Below are positions 43,910 to 56,200 of a DNA stretch of 64,000 bases, one piece after another. The stretch is from Orbilia blumenaviensis (lineage: Eukaryota; Ascomycota; Orbiliomycetes; Orbiliales; Orbiliaceae), in assembly GCA_036872755.1 (NCBI GenBank), contig JAVHNS010000011.1, positions 1,674,001 to 1,738,000 of the forward strand. Direction: 5' to 3'. The notes beneath the pieces are model-generated. The model saw only the letters and a list, made by a program, of their open reading frames with translations, was not told the DNA's origin and ran no database searches. The position numbers and the translations under genes were made by a program. Position 1 is the first letter of the stretch. The number at the start of each line of letters is the position of its first letter.

Positions 43910-44899
43910 TATGAGGCGAGGTACAATATGAGTGACTGGTAATGGGTAACCACGCGCGAATTATTATGCGGCCGAGGGAATTGAAGGAAAATTCGGTGTC
44001 CAAAGATGGCTGCGAAGTAGCGACAACCGGCGACGGGCGACAAACACGCCGTTGAGGAAAACTGCCTACTAAGCAGAAGCCCTGAAGCGATATCTATGCT
44101 GCCGGAATAAAAGGAATAGAGAATTGTGAGCCCTGACCGGGGTTAGTGACGAGAAGATATCGGGGCGACGATTATCGGAGAAGATGTGATGATGATGATG
44201 ATGATGGTGATGATGATGGTGATGATGGTGATGATGGCGGTGGTGGTGGTGGTGGTGGTGGTGGTGAAGGTTGATGGCCAGGAGGCTGCGCGCGCGTGGA
44301 CCAGGCTTAACAGATTGATTTGCCCAAAAATATATACAATCGATGTAAAAAATAATAATAATAAGATAGGGACTAGTCCCTATATGGTAACAGAAATAAT
44401 AAGGAAAATTACCGATAGGAGTAGTTACCGAGTTATATACTTACTTATAAAGGTAATGATGATAATTACCTTTTATGTATACTTCAGGTGAGGACTTGCC
44501 AAAATAGGTAAGCGGTAGTAAGTAGTACCTACTACCTAGTTTCTTCCGGAAGCACATGCACATGCACACGCACATGCGCATGCCTGAGGAGATCTACGCG
44601 CACACATGATCATGAAAGAGCCTCGCAATTGCATTATCGCATCGATATCCAGATCTATGATATCTTAGGTAGATCTAGAAAGTAAAAGCAACGGTACTCT
44701 TTACTCCTTCATTGGGTGGGCAGCACTGCCACCGTTAGCTACTCTGGTAAGTAGGTAGGTACCGTATGTAAATATTTATAAATATGCATCGTACATACAG
44801 AATGCGAGACATACAGAACACCCTGCCACTCGCTCGAGGGCGGAATTAATAGAAATACATATACAACCGACGTAACGGCCAGCCGGAACCCACCACCAC
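43910..44899. other. Intergenic: NUP2 promoter and SCP2 3' flank
   Basis: About 990 bp. It includes the ATG/GTG microsatellite listed separately, an AATAATAATAAT run near 44351-44362, and ACATGCACATGCACACGCACATGCGCATGC near 44552-44583. No gene seen; short frames across the microsatellite are low-complexity (Met/Val strings). Confidence 0.5.
44184..44267. repeat. Trinucleotide microsatellite (ATG)n-(GTG)n
   Basis: The plus strand reads GATGATGATG repeatedly, interspersed with GGTGATGATG, then a pure GGT run of about nine units. It lies about 275-360 bp upstream of the NUP2 start. Confidence 0.92.
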
Positions 44900-45468
44900 C
44901 TACAACTTAGCCTTCTTTGCCTGTGCCTTCTTCAGCACTACTTCCGCCCTGGTAGCCTTCATCATATCACCTTTCACCTTGAGGCCTCCGCTCATGAACA
45001 GTTTCTGCGCATTAGCTTTGCCCTCAACCAGCTTGCCGAAGTTTTCCTCGCTCAGGGAGAGAGTAACTGCGGACCAAATCATCACGTTAGTACTGTCAAC
45101 GGAGCGGTCATAAAGGAGAGCATCCGAGCGGAGTAGTTATCGGGGCCGGGGCCGGGGTGGGTGCGACTGACTGTCCGGTTTGGCTCCGGCCGGGGCCTCG
45201 CCTTTCCCAACGACTCCGGTCTTCTTGAGGTCAATGAACCAGGAATCGGTTTGACCGGCTGCGTTTTTCAAAGTGAAGCAAAAGACGGCACCGCCCTACG
45301 ATCATTTCATTTTTTTTTAGCATTTCTGGCTCGTTTGCCGGTCACGTCTCACGGTGGGCAAATGATTACCTTCTTGATTGCGTCATTTTTCTCGGATTCG
45401 TCCTGGAGGGCGGCAGAGATGAAATCAAAGGCAGCGGAGGCTGGAAATGCGTCGTTCTTGAGGGCCAT
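44900..45468 (-). CDS. SCP2 sterol-binding-fold protein with peroxisomal C-terminus
   Basis: Minus-strand exons 45468-45370, 45295-45172 and 45066-44900 give 129 residues. The whole protein is one SCP2 domain: start MALKNDAFPASAAFDFISA, then GGAVFCFTLKNAAGQTDSWF, ITLSLSEENFGKLVEGKANA and QKLFMSGGLKVKGDMMKA. Free-standing SCP2 proteins bind acyl-CoA, fatty acids or sterols in peroxisomes. The last three residues are AKL, which fits the PTS1 consensus ([SAC][KRH][LM]), so import into peroxisomes is expected. The first intron is 74 nt with a T-run and the second 105 nt. An ATG start at 45468 gives the usual N-terminus. Confidence 0.95.
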
Positions 45469-46750
45469 TGCGATTTAGATCGTTTTCCTTTTCCGGTTTT
45501 CTTCTTGATGGTAGGATGGTAAAAGTAAGGATCGAGAAGGATAGGATATACGGTACGGCAAGCGTGATATCTATTGTTTACTTACTAACTTGGAAGTAAG
45601 TAGGCGGGTATACTTGAGCGGTTCGTATGTGCACGCGTGCGCGGTGGAGAAAAAGAAGCCTCTGGAGAAGGAATAGAGAACTAAATTCTAATGGGATTTG
45701 TGGGGAGTGTGGATTGTGAGGGGTTTAAAGGGGGTTCAAAGGTCGGGGGTAGGATCGAAGGTTAAATAGGTAAGATCTCTGCATGCGCTGCAAAATGGTA
45801 GCCTCGAACGGAGGCATATGTCGTCGGCTGCTCGGCGGGAGGGTTCGAAGGGGAGAGAGACATCAGATGCAAGGCTATTTCGCATTTGCCAGGGCCCTTG
45901 TCAGCGCATGTGAATATTACTAGTACTGGTAAGTTATAAGTCAAGAATACTAAATCAAAACTATAGTACATGTACATGCAGAGTATATGGTATACAGTAT
46001 GGGGATGGGATGGGATGGGATTGGATTGGACCGGATGGTGTGGTGTGCATGTCGCTATCTCGCCGTTGAGGAACTCGTGGCATGTGATAATGATACCGAC
46101 TTAATTGCCTATTTGGGCATGTAAGGTAAGTTCACACCAAAGCATTATCATCCGAGTCCTGAATAGGTAATAACGAAAAAAGAAAATAAGCAATGATAAC
46201 CATTTATTACCCAAGTCGGTAAATTACCGGACTCGTCACCGCCACCGTGAACGAATTTTTTTGTGTTGTGTTGTTCGCCATCTGGATTATTCTTTTTTTG
46301 GAAAAGGAACAGGAACAAGAATCAAGAACAAGGGCAAGAACTGCGCCGTGATGTCATTCCGCGCCCGTTGGGAAGCGGCCCCTTGCAGGCACGGCACAGC
46401 ACAGCTAATATAATATAATATATTCCAGAGAACACCAAGTTACCCAGGTACCACGCCTGGTATGCCTGCGCGCCTGTACACACATATGATGTACATGTAT
46501 GTAGGTATGTATGAGGTAAGTAAGGTAGGTACCAGGTAGGTAGGTACATGTGCATGTAATGTGCATCCCTCGTAATATTACCATATATTTGCGTGGTGAG
46601 GTAACTCGGGTAACTTGGGGTAACTTGGGTAACTTAGTTGTAACGGGAATACTCAATACAGGATAATCTCCATGGCACTACGCAGTGCGTACAATTAATT
46701 CTCGACCTCATCTCCACCGGGCCTGACCACCGCGCTTCGAGTTCGGAAGG

Positions 46751-46883
46751 CCATCACCATCATCACCATCATCACCATCCTCCTCCTCCTCCTCCTCCTC
46801 CTCCTCCTCCTCCTCCTCCTCCTCCTCCTCCTCCTCCTCCTCCTCCTCCTCCCCTCATCATCATCATCATCATCATCATCATC

Positions 46884-46917
<34 letters not shown>

Positions 46918-46972
46918 TCATCACCCCACCCAGCACTTGCTCACTCACTCACTCACTCACTCACTCACTCAC
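46751..46972. repeat. Compound microsatellite (CAT/CAC)n-(CCT)n-(CAT)n-(CAC)n-(CAT)n-(ACTC)n
   Basis: CATCACCATCATCACC leads to about 70 bp of pure CCT units, then CAT units, CAC units, CAT units again, and after a short spacer nine or so ACTC units. Frames across it give only Pro/Ser/His/Leu strings, so it is non-coding. The CCT block is homopyrimidine and could form triplex DNA. Confidence 0.95.
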
Positions 46973-47112
46973 CCTCATACATATAATTATAACCTAGGTA
47001 CTTACGTATATGATATCACATACTTTATACGTGCGCTTACCTATTAGGTAAATACATATACATACTTAATCGCTACCTACGAAGTAAGTACTTTGGATCA
47101 CGCCACCATCAT

Positions 47113-47114
47113 AT

Positions 47115-47173
<59 letters not shown>
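47113..47173. repeat. Dinucleotide tract (TA)n-(TG)n
   Basis: About 13 TA units join about 17 TG units, roughly 235 bp upstream of the ATG at 47406. Alternating purine-pyrimidine DNA of this kind can form Z-DNA or cruciforms. Confidence 0.95.
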
Positions 47174-47176
<3 letters not shown>

Positions 47177-47405
47177 TTCAGATACACATTTGGGCCTTGG
47201 AAGTCTTCACCAGAACACGCCATAGGCACAATACACAATATAATAAACAAATGCACATGGCTAACTTCAATCCATATTATTAGTATCTGCCTACTTAGGT
47301 GCTTACCTAGGTACTTACTTGGGTACGTACTTAAGTAAGTGCTTAAGTAGGGTCATCAGTATCAAAGTTCTCCGATAATAGACAAATCACCGGCTCACAG
47401 GAGCT

Positions 47406-49175
47406 ATGTCTCCCCCTCCCCCTCCTCTCTACCTCTCCACCCTCCCCGCCTTTTCTCTACAAAAACATCTTTACCCTCCATCCAATCCTCCCCCCAGCGG
47501 TCCCCTCCCCCGCCCGCCTTCTAACTTGGAGAATCAAGCCATCGCTGCAAGACTCTCCGCATCCTCCCCGCCAACTTCAACTTCCCTTCACCCAAAGCCG
47601 CTTGCATATCCTTTCCCCTCCTTCTCCGATACAAGCGAACGGGACCTTTGTGGACCATCAAATTTACCCGCCTTCGATCCAACGACCTCCACAAACGTTT
47701 CCCCTGCAAGCCAGCCCAGCCCCCTCGATTCACTACTGGATGGCAACAGCCCTTTGCCTGTGGATCGGCGACCATCCGCCATCACTCAAGCCTCATCGGA
47801 CGCCCTTGGGGAGAACTGCCGGCCCTCCCAGCTCGCTCTTCCACCCTTTGACCAAAACGGCTGGAAATCAAGTGCTGGTGGCTCAGACTACTCTGCTTCT
47901 AGTTTACTCGTCTCACACGAGGAGGTCGCGTCTCCAAAGTCGGACCTGCTTCCTCATTTAGCCCGGAGTGTGTTATCGGTGGAAGAAATTCAACATGATT
48001 CTCATAGTTTGGGCAGACTCTCGCGACTGAGTTACGTTAGCGGGGGCGCCGCATTCGTGGTATCCGAGGGAGACAGCCTGGCCCACTCAAACAGCGCGCA
48101 ATCTTATAGGGTAGACAACGTTTTACCGGACTTCGAAGCCCAAAGAACAGCACACTTAGGAAACCCTACTATCTACGAAGCCAATTGCCAACATGGGTTT
48201 TATATCAACAGCACACTGGGAAACCCCAGAGATTCAAGGCTTCGAATACACCCGGCTGACAATCGTTTCGAACAGTAAGTTGAATTCTTTTATGCTCAAC
48301 CCCCTCCAATACATTACTGTCTGTCGTCAAACTAATCAAACCTTTTAAGCACGTATCGGGTGCGGAAGGCTGATGGGGCAGAGGAGCCAATCTACGTACC
48401 GGTATATGTTTTCGAGCCACCAGGGAATTTCCCTGACCGATCCAGATTGACAGCCCCGTTGGCTACTCCAAAATTCCTCAACCACACCCCTCGGAATTTT
48501 TCATTACCCGGAAAATCCGGAGGGGGTCCGCCAGCCCGCTTTAGCAGCGACAGTGCGGAAATGCTTCTTGGGAGCACTAGTAAATTTGATGGTGTTATCC
48601 CAGAAATTCGACTTCCCCCGCGAACTTACGACAGTCAGAGGCGCGCAATACAGCCCTTTCGTAAATCTGTCGCAGCATCGATTTTGCCAGAGAAGAAGAA
48701 ACCAAAGAATAGTGGACAATCCAGTAAAGAAACAGCTCATCAGAGGTTCGAAAGGGAACATATCCACTACTTTCGTGACTTAGACCACTTGGAGGAGTCT
48801 TTCTATCCAGCGGCTCTCATTCCACCGCAAATTCAAATTCACGGTCCCAAGATTTTAGTCTCGAGATATGGCATTCCAGCCCTCAGACAGCCTGAGGATG
48901 CCTACACTGGCGATGAGATAAACGAAGGCCGGTGGCCAGAAAGATATAAGCGCCAAAAACGTATAGGGCGGTCTTTACTATGCATGTGTATTGTCATGCC
49001 TCCGTTATGGCTTATTATGGCTGCTGGTTTATTGGACAATCTTGTAGCTGAAATGACTAGTGGCGAGATTTGGGGGGTCGGTCGGCCAGAAAAGGTTCTT
49101 GCTGCATGGTTCGGGGGGCTATTCTGCCTTAGTCTGACGGCAACGATCATTGCCGTTGGTGTTATTGCGTTATAG
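47406..49175 (+). CDS. Unrecognised Ser/Pro-rich protein with two C-terminal membrane helices
   Basis: I do not recognise this protein. Exons 47406-48274 and 48350-49175 (intron 75 nt, GTAAGT..TTTAAG) give 564 residues. The first 290 residues are disordered: Pro-rich start (MSPPPPPLYLSTLPAFSLQK), then Ser/Pro/Leu-rich sequence. Exon 2 opens with a conserved-looking segment (TYRVRKADGAEEPIYVPVYV), then more polar linker, then a charged stretch (ERYKRQKRIGRS). Two hydrophobic helices end it: LLCMCIVMPPLWLIMAAGLL and the terminal WFGGLFCLSLTATIIAVGVIAL. There is no signal peptide, so both helices would act as a C-terminal hairpin anchor with a long cytosolic N-tail. Serine-rich, tail-hairpin fungal proteins of this sort exist, but I cannot give a function. 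It converges with ATG2. Confidence 0.75.
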
Positions 49176-50201
49176 GCTTTGTACGTTCCATTTTTGGTTC
49201 CATTTTCATTATTATTGTAAAGCGCCGAACGACCTCCATCTTCCCCACCAACCCATCCGAAGCAATGACGTTATGCACTTTAGACTCAGCGCTCGAGTAT
49301 CTCAAAAGCCGAATGCAGATAGCTCTAGAGCTGTGGAGGTGTAATATGGGCACACAGTTTATGGTTGGCGTTTCCTTTGCGGGCACAATACCCCCGTCTC
49401 TTTTTTTTTTCTCTTTCTTTCTGCTTTCGTTAGGCTTATTATCTGATCCTAAGTTCTGTATCATTGCGACTGGCGTGTTTGGGTGATTTGCGATGTTATT
49501 TATGTGTTCGGGGCGGCGTTGTTTTTCCATAATTTATGATGGGTTCCGCCTTGCGATTTTCATCTACTTCACAAAATAACTCAATGCTGCTCTCTATACA
49601 TGAGCTAGAACATCCCGAGCGGACATTCCTGTTTCCACTTTATTGCGTGTGGAGCACCAATAGCACCCCTTTAATACCAGTCTTCGGATAGCTGCATAAG
49701 TATTAAAATGTCGTAAACATCTGTTTATTCAACGGATGTCCTAGTAAACCTTAAGCTCGATATGAGATTTGGCTGATGTATTAACGTTCGTGCTGATGGA
49801 AATCTTTGAGTAATTTGAGGGAGCCCATCCCACTGAGGGCAGGCGAAAGGGAGATCGATGGGCCCGGGTCGTGCACAGTATGGAATATATCCATTCTGGC
49901 TCCGAGACTGCCTTGAACAACCAAATTTACAAAGCAGAAGGATATTTATGTATAAGCACGCCAAAATACCAGAACATGAAGACATAAAGAATGATCGCTC
50001 TGCAACCGTTACACCCAAAACAACCCAGCAACCTATTTCCAAACTCGACTCCGGGAAATGCACGCCAAATGCACTTTATGATGCCCACTCTGGAGCAATG
50101 AATCAAACATACAGAACATGGATAGCTCAAAGAATAATTGATTACCTGACAGGAACATAAAAACTCTACCCCCGGATCAAGACGAAGCTTATATTGACGG
50201 G
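49176..50201. other. Convergent 3' intergenic region
   Basis: About 1 kb between two facing stop codons. It contains a short T/C run (49396-49425). Open frames of 100-120 codons on both strands around 49162-50160 overlap each other and have no domain; not called. Confidence 0.5.
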
Positions 50202-53200
50202 CTAGGACGATCTTTTCTTGTATTTCTGTTCCCCGTTAGCTCGTTAGCTGGTCCTTGCATGGGGCCGTGAAAATATTGAGAAAAACTTACATCTCGAATC
50301 TTCTCCCTTTTTTCTTTATCAATGGTGTTGTCAATTCCATGCAAAGTTTTATGGACAGCTTCTGTCACACCAATCATTGGCCGAATAACTGCCGTTGGGG
50401 CAGCGCGGAAGACGGCAGCAGCCGCACCCTATGTCGTTTGATAGCAGGTTAGCGCGGCAAGATACTAGATTAATATTTGGACCCCTCACCTTGGCACTAC
50501 CTCCTTGAGCTGCTTCAGATGGAACCCTCATAATAGCCTCCTTTGCCTCATTTAAGTTTCTTGTCAACCCTCGCCTCGCCTGGACAAGGCCGTTATAAAC
50601 CCCAAGAGGCTGGTCGGCGTAAGGGCTGAAAGCGGTGGCGCCAGCATCCCCATCCTCATCATTGGGGTGGCCTTCCCGCGAGTGAGAATGCTGTCTCGGT
50701 TGTGCTACGTCCCCTACTAGAAACTCTTCGGTCCTCTCCAGAAATGTCTGCGTTCCAATGGCGAGTTTTGCCCCAAGGCGCGCGACCTCCGATCCACTGG
50801 TCTTGACGAAATGTTGTGTGCCCTTTTTGATGCTACGAACTAACCGGCCGTCCTTTCTATATTCCATAATCGGAACTTTAACAAGGTCTCTAACGCCAGT
50901 GCCGATATTCACCAGCGACCGGAAAGGCGCTACACCAGCGACGACTCCGCCAAGCTGATTCTGCTTGATATCTGGCATCCATATATTGTTGAGGTCTTTA
51001 CCGAGTCGTTCGAAACCGGAGACACCATTCAAAGCAACATGGCGAAGTTCCATATCAGCCTCTTCCAGAATAAAGAAATTCATGAATTCCGTTGTTCTTC
51101 CGGATCTGAGGCCTGCATAATCAACACGTTTTGGCTTAAAGTCTAATTTGACCCTGACAGTGTCGATTTCACAACGTTGGATGAACGGCTCCTCCTGCTT
51201 GACCCCAGGCTTGAGAATATCGGGATCCTTAAACTCGAAAAAGCGCGTGAGAAATTCAAGAGCGTCTTGGTCTACATAAAGTCGTAGAGGAAGCAATTTA
51301 ACCTAGTATGAACTCTATTAATACGCTGATCGTTCATGTTTTTTTTAGGGCGGTGAGTAAAACCTTAATTGAAAGCTCTGTCGCTGCTAGCTCGGGAATC
51401 GGACGGAGTGTGTCAACATGAATATGTGCCATTGGAAGTCCGCGTTCCCGAACCCCTGCCTCCCGCATGTAGGTCAGGAACATCTTCCAAGTCGAGGTTC
51501 TAACATTTTCTGTCACCTGGACGTCGTTGACCCTTACGTCTAAGGAGGTTTGTATTTCTAGCCCGTCGGGGTTGAATACCGTAAAATCCACGTCAACACC
51601 TTTTAGTTCGAATTGCATTGCGTTACGTTTTGATCTTTGATATTTTTGGTCCCGTCTTCTGGCTTGCGAGTTCCGCGGTCCCGGTGAGTATGGAGAATCG
51701 GCCGTCATTACGGTCTGTGTATAGCTCCCAGTTTCGCTTTGGAGGTCGTAATTTCCTCTGATCTGGTTTTGAATATCCTTGGAGAGGTCTTTAGGGTCGC
51801 GGTGCGAAGGAAGAGTTATATATATAGAGTTGAAGAGGACGTCATATGTCGCGCTTTCCCCATCGCCTTCCTCCTCCTCCTCCTCCTCGTCATCATCATC
51901 TTCTTCTTGCCCCCGTTGCATGTCCATGTGCCGTCTGCGCCGACGGAATGCACGCTCTTCAACCTTCTTGACAGCCTTTGATATTGTATCCCTGGTCTTT
52001 TTCCAGTCATACCCGTCATGGAGGTTCCAAATTAATTGAGTGTTTCTTACGCAGACCTTTAATGTGACTTCCCTTGGCCTAAATATAGTTAGCATCTCGC
52101 TTAAGGTGGAGCGGGGCGTGGCAGGAACAGTATCTTACACTACTTTTGTCCGCGCTCCCTGGGGCTCCTTAGATGGCGATTTGATATATTGCTCATCGAA
52201 TACTAATGGCTCTTCAGCAACGACGCAGACTTGGTCATGGAAATTGCCGGGTGCTGGCCGGGGAATGGAAGGTAGATTCGCTTTTGGTAAATCCGAATAC
52301 GGATAGTAGCTTTCAATAAGTTGGCTGTTGAAAGGGATTTCGTCTTCAAACAAGTCCTCGGGGATTTCCTGGAGTGACTTCAAATTGCGTGGGTTACCAC
52401 CGATAAACGGGGCATCAGCGGGCATGAAAGCATTTTCATCGAGATTAGCAAAAACGTCAATAGGCATGATTTGGGTCATATATTTGATTTCTTCGCTTTC
52501 TGGGAGCGGTGGCTTAATCCCATTTAAGACTTCAATGATCGTTTGTGTGGAGTCTGCGCAGCTTTCAATGAATATGAAAGCGTCTTCTACGTTTGCCAAC
52601 ATTGCTGTCTCCCCTTCCGTGCCATGGGCATTAATTTTGAGGTGCACCTTAGCGGATGTTGCCGTTAGGACTGGGACATATCCCTGCGACGTATAGTGCG
52701 ATAGCTCTTCTGTTGGGTTACGTTTGTGGGTTCTATTTTCGAGAGATTGTATCTTCGGGTCCACCAAATTGGTTCTATTATCAATAGCAACTAGGTTCGC
52801 TTTGACTAGCACCAGGGACGCCGAAAATGGTCCATGGGCAGACAGACCGCAGACGAAACTGCCTTCGTGAACGATCAATAGAGCCCTCGATGCACTATGA
52901 AAAGGGTTCAGGGCAACAGAAACCCCACTAAGCCCGATATCTAGTCGTAAGGGTGGCGGATTTGATACTGTCGGTTTATCCTGCGATGAACCCGGGCGGT
53001 GAGATTGACCGATCGCCTCCTTATCAGCGGAGTTTGTGGCTGGGTCATCAATTGATGTTGTGGCGATGTTGTGTGTATCCTTGGAAGTGAGGGAAAGAAG
53101 TTCGAATAATGACTCGGCGTGATATTCAAAACGAGTATTCCAGACTTTTATTTTTATTTCTGGTTCAGGTTCGTCCCCGATCATACGAACTTTTATCATC

Positions 53201-56200
53201 GGCCGGTTTTTATATTCCTGGCCGGAAGTAGCGAGGGAACGATGGAGAGACTCTCCAACCCAGACTTCACTTGCCTTCGCGGGCTGCCTCGTCAAATCCA
53301 CTTTCTGGATGCTAAGTGCGAACAAAGAGGGAGCCGCAACGTGGCAAATATCTATAGTTTTTAACCCAGCAGTAAAGCTATGTGGTTCTTCCTCCGGGAA
53401 AATGGTGAACGAGACATTATCCACCGATATCAGTGCTAGCATGCCCGGTCTCTCGTCCTGAGGAATATACTTCGCGACAGTAGCCATTTTTGCGAGCTCT
53501 CCAGCAACTGCTTTGAATCTCGAGAGATCACACGAGTCTGGCAAATTGCCCTTCGTTTGTCCGATATCAACTCTTAAAACAGAGCCTCTACGGCGCTGCC
53601 GAAGCAGTATATCGACCATGACACTGTCATCGTCACCGTATCCATCAGTAGAGGGCACAATCATCTTTAGAAGCCGCTCTAGGTCCTCCTCAGTCGGCGA
53701 GTTGTCGAGATTTACATTGATTGATTTAAGTTCAAGAACTGAGACTGCAGGTCCAGCATTATTGATGTCACCGATATTTGGGCCGAAAACTGCCAGCTTG
53801 GCTAGTTTCACAGCGAGCCCCCCGCTGTCGTTTGTTGTGATCCTGATAGGAGATGTGGATAAACCAACCCCGCCAGCGACAGAGGAGACGAAGACCTCAA
53901 TGTTAATTCCCTTGATGTCCACTACGAGGAGTGTCGTTTTCGCTGAGCCAGTGTAACCCCCCCGGGCGTCAGTATCAGCCGGTTCACCGGGTTTCAAATT
54001 ATGTCCTTTCGAAGAGATACCGGGGGCAGGCGTAATATTGAGTATGTTTTCCAACCCCCCAAAGCACGCCAGTGTTGTCTCGAGCTCTTGGACGGGGAAA
54101 TAGAAGTTTATGGCAGCGCTTTGAATGCGGACGTGTCGTTTTTCACGGGTATCGTCGATGTGGAGGACAAAAACTTGATCGGGTATTCTAGTCCTCCCCT
54201 TCCGGTATTCATTCGTGTCCTGATTTGGATGGAATTTCAAAATATGCTGCTCCCCTATATCGACAGAACAGGAACCAACCGAAATTTCTGAGAAAGAACT
54301 CGGTTCATCGATGATGTCGCTAGTGCGATGTCTAATATGAACCCCATTCATAGAAACAACCAAGATATCTAACGACTTTGGATAGCGTGAATCGTGGGGC
54401 AAGTCTCGATGCACTGTAGAGCGCGGTTGTCTTGTTTCAGGACTCTGGTGCCATGGAGGAGCCGTGAACCCGGGCATCCGATTTGCCAACCTGACTTTCA
54501 AAGATGTCACAGATAATACGACATCGGGATTATTGGTTTTTCTTGCGACGTCTGCCTTGGGTAGGGTTTGAACATCGCTATCGGTCCCTCTAGTGGCTTG
54601 TGTGATCAGTGTTGAAATTTTCCTCCCTACGATCAGATCAATCGAGATATCAATTTCCCCTATTTCTAACTCGATCCGGCCCCGGGGCGGAGGCGTGAGT
54701 GATTGGTCGGGTGAACGTTGACGGGGACACTCAGTTGAGCTTTCTTCCAGCAATTTGAATGAAACGCTAGGCCGTGGGTTCGAGCGGGTTAATTGGGATA
54801 CTGCCAGCGGGTCACTTCCTCTTTTCCTTTCTGATCTGCTAGCCGCATAGACAGAAAACGCGCCAGGCATGGTAGGCAGAACACTCTCAGACATATCGAT
54901 GCTCGGAGTGGCGACCGGTTCATGGCCTACTCTAGTATTATTAATTGACGACGCAATCCCAGGGACGAATATGTCCATATAGTCGACCCGAAAAATTTGT
55001 TTGTAAATCATCAGCCTTGGCGTACAGATGTCTGGGGATGGGTTCGAGGAAACAGTTTCGCTTTGTTCGACCAATATAGGAAGAGGGGGCCCAAGTGGCC
55101 GAGGCCCCCCTAACGCAGATAAATAGAGGCTCCCTGCTTCCTCGTGTGTAAATATCATGCTCTCTGCCAATACGGATTCTGAGCCCTCAGAGCCCGACTC
55201 CTCCGTTCCCTGGGCCTGGAAGTCGATCTCTTCTATCGGTGGTATATGCCGAGGAAAATCTAACGGCGACGGGGGTGCCTGATTTTGTATAGGGATTGCT
55301 GTACTTCTTGAGGCCTTCTGATGGTCATTATCATCTCCAACTTGGATCTGAGAGCACGTGCCTATACCGGACTCTTGGGTACCAGTGGCCGGGGATTTGG
55401 TGGTATAGGGAGTCCCTTGGTCTTCCGGGGGGGTTGAGCTGTTTCCAGGGGTTAACTGGTTCAGTGGAAGGATAGCTGAGGCGAAGGCGGGAATTTCGTC
55501 GGATTCGCTAGGTGGGTAGCTTTCGTAGACGCTACTATTTTCAGAAAGTTCTCCATCGCTGAGAGCATATATTACTTGTGGTTCCATGATCGTATCCGTA
55601 GCTCCTGAAGGCTCAATAGATAGGTGTCCGCGGGTATCATCATTGCTAATTGACGACGTAGTTGAGTGGACAGACTGGGATAGATAGCGTAAATCAGGAT
55701 TGGAATATTCAATTGAATCTGGTGTCCCTTGATAGTAGGTGAATTCACCAATCGGTTGTACACTAGCTTCGACAGGCTCGAGGTTTGACAAAGTTTGAGA
55801 TATTGTCATTGACGGCGCGAGCCGAGGGACTGGTTCTGCAATATGTGAACACAATCTGGTTGTGCCTTGTCCTGAGGTTTGAGTGCGGTTTTGCAATTCA
55901 GGATCTGGATCCGTTGTTCGTGGCGCAACTGTCGGCGTGACACCGAGGAATTTAGTGTTTGGTTCTTGGAAGAGATCAAAGCGCCGTGGTTCGTTTTCTA
56001 AGCTGTCGGTATCGGATTCGCTTTCAGAGTGGTGGGGTACAGTCCTCCCAGTTGGCTCTATACCCCCCGAGTACCTGAGCTCATGTAAGCGGTCCTCCGT
56101 ATTCAATACGTCCGGGTTTGGATTCGATTGGGATAGACCGGTATCACTTTCCGGGTGTAGAAAGCTCTGCGATAAGATTCTAGAACCGATGTCTTCGGAC

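Larger units (their letters stand above)
45469..47405. other. Repeat-rich divergent intergenic region
   Basis: About 1.9 kb between the SCP2 start and the start of the membrane-protein gene. I see no exon. It contains GGGATGGGATGGGATTGGATTGG (46001-46030), TAGGTAGGTA islands (46500-46550), short TAACTTGGG repeats (46603-46635), the compound microsatellite 46751-46972, the TA/TG tract 47113-47173 and more CTTAGGTACTTAAGTAAG units (47290-47350). Confidence 0.55.

Noticed and set aside
46751..46972. CRISPR-like or centromere-like array
   Set aside because: Units are 3-4 bp simple repeats without spacers; a microsatellite explains it fully.
52135..52143. Alternative donor at 52143 for the ATG2 exon 2/3 junction
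   Set aside because: It would also be in frame with an acceptor at GCGAG, but GTAAGA at 52138 with CTAAC and TTTAG is much stronger.
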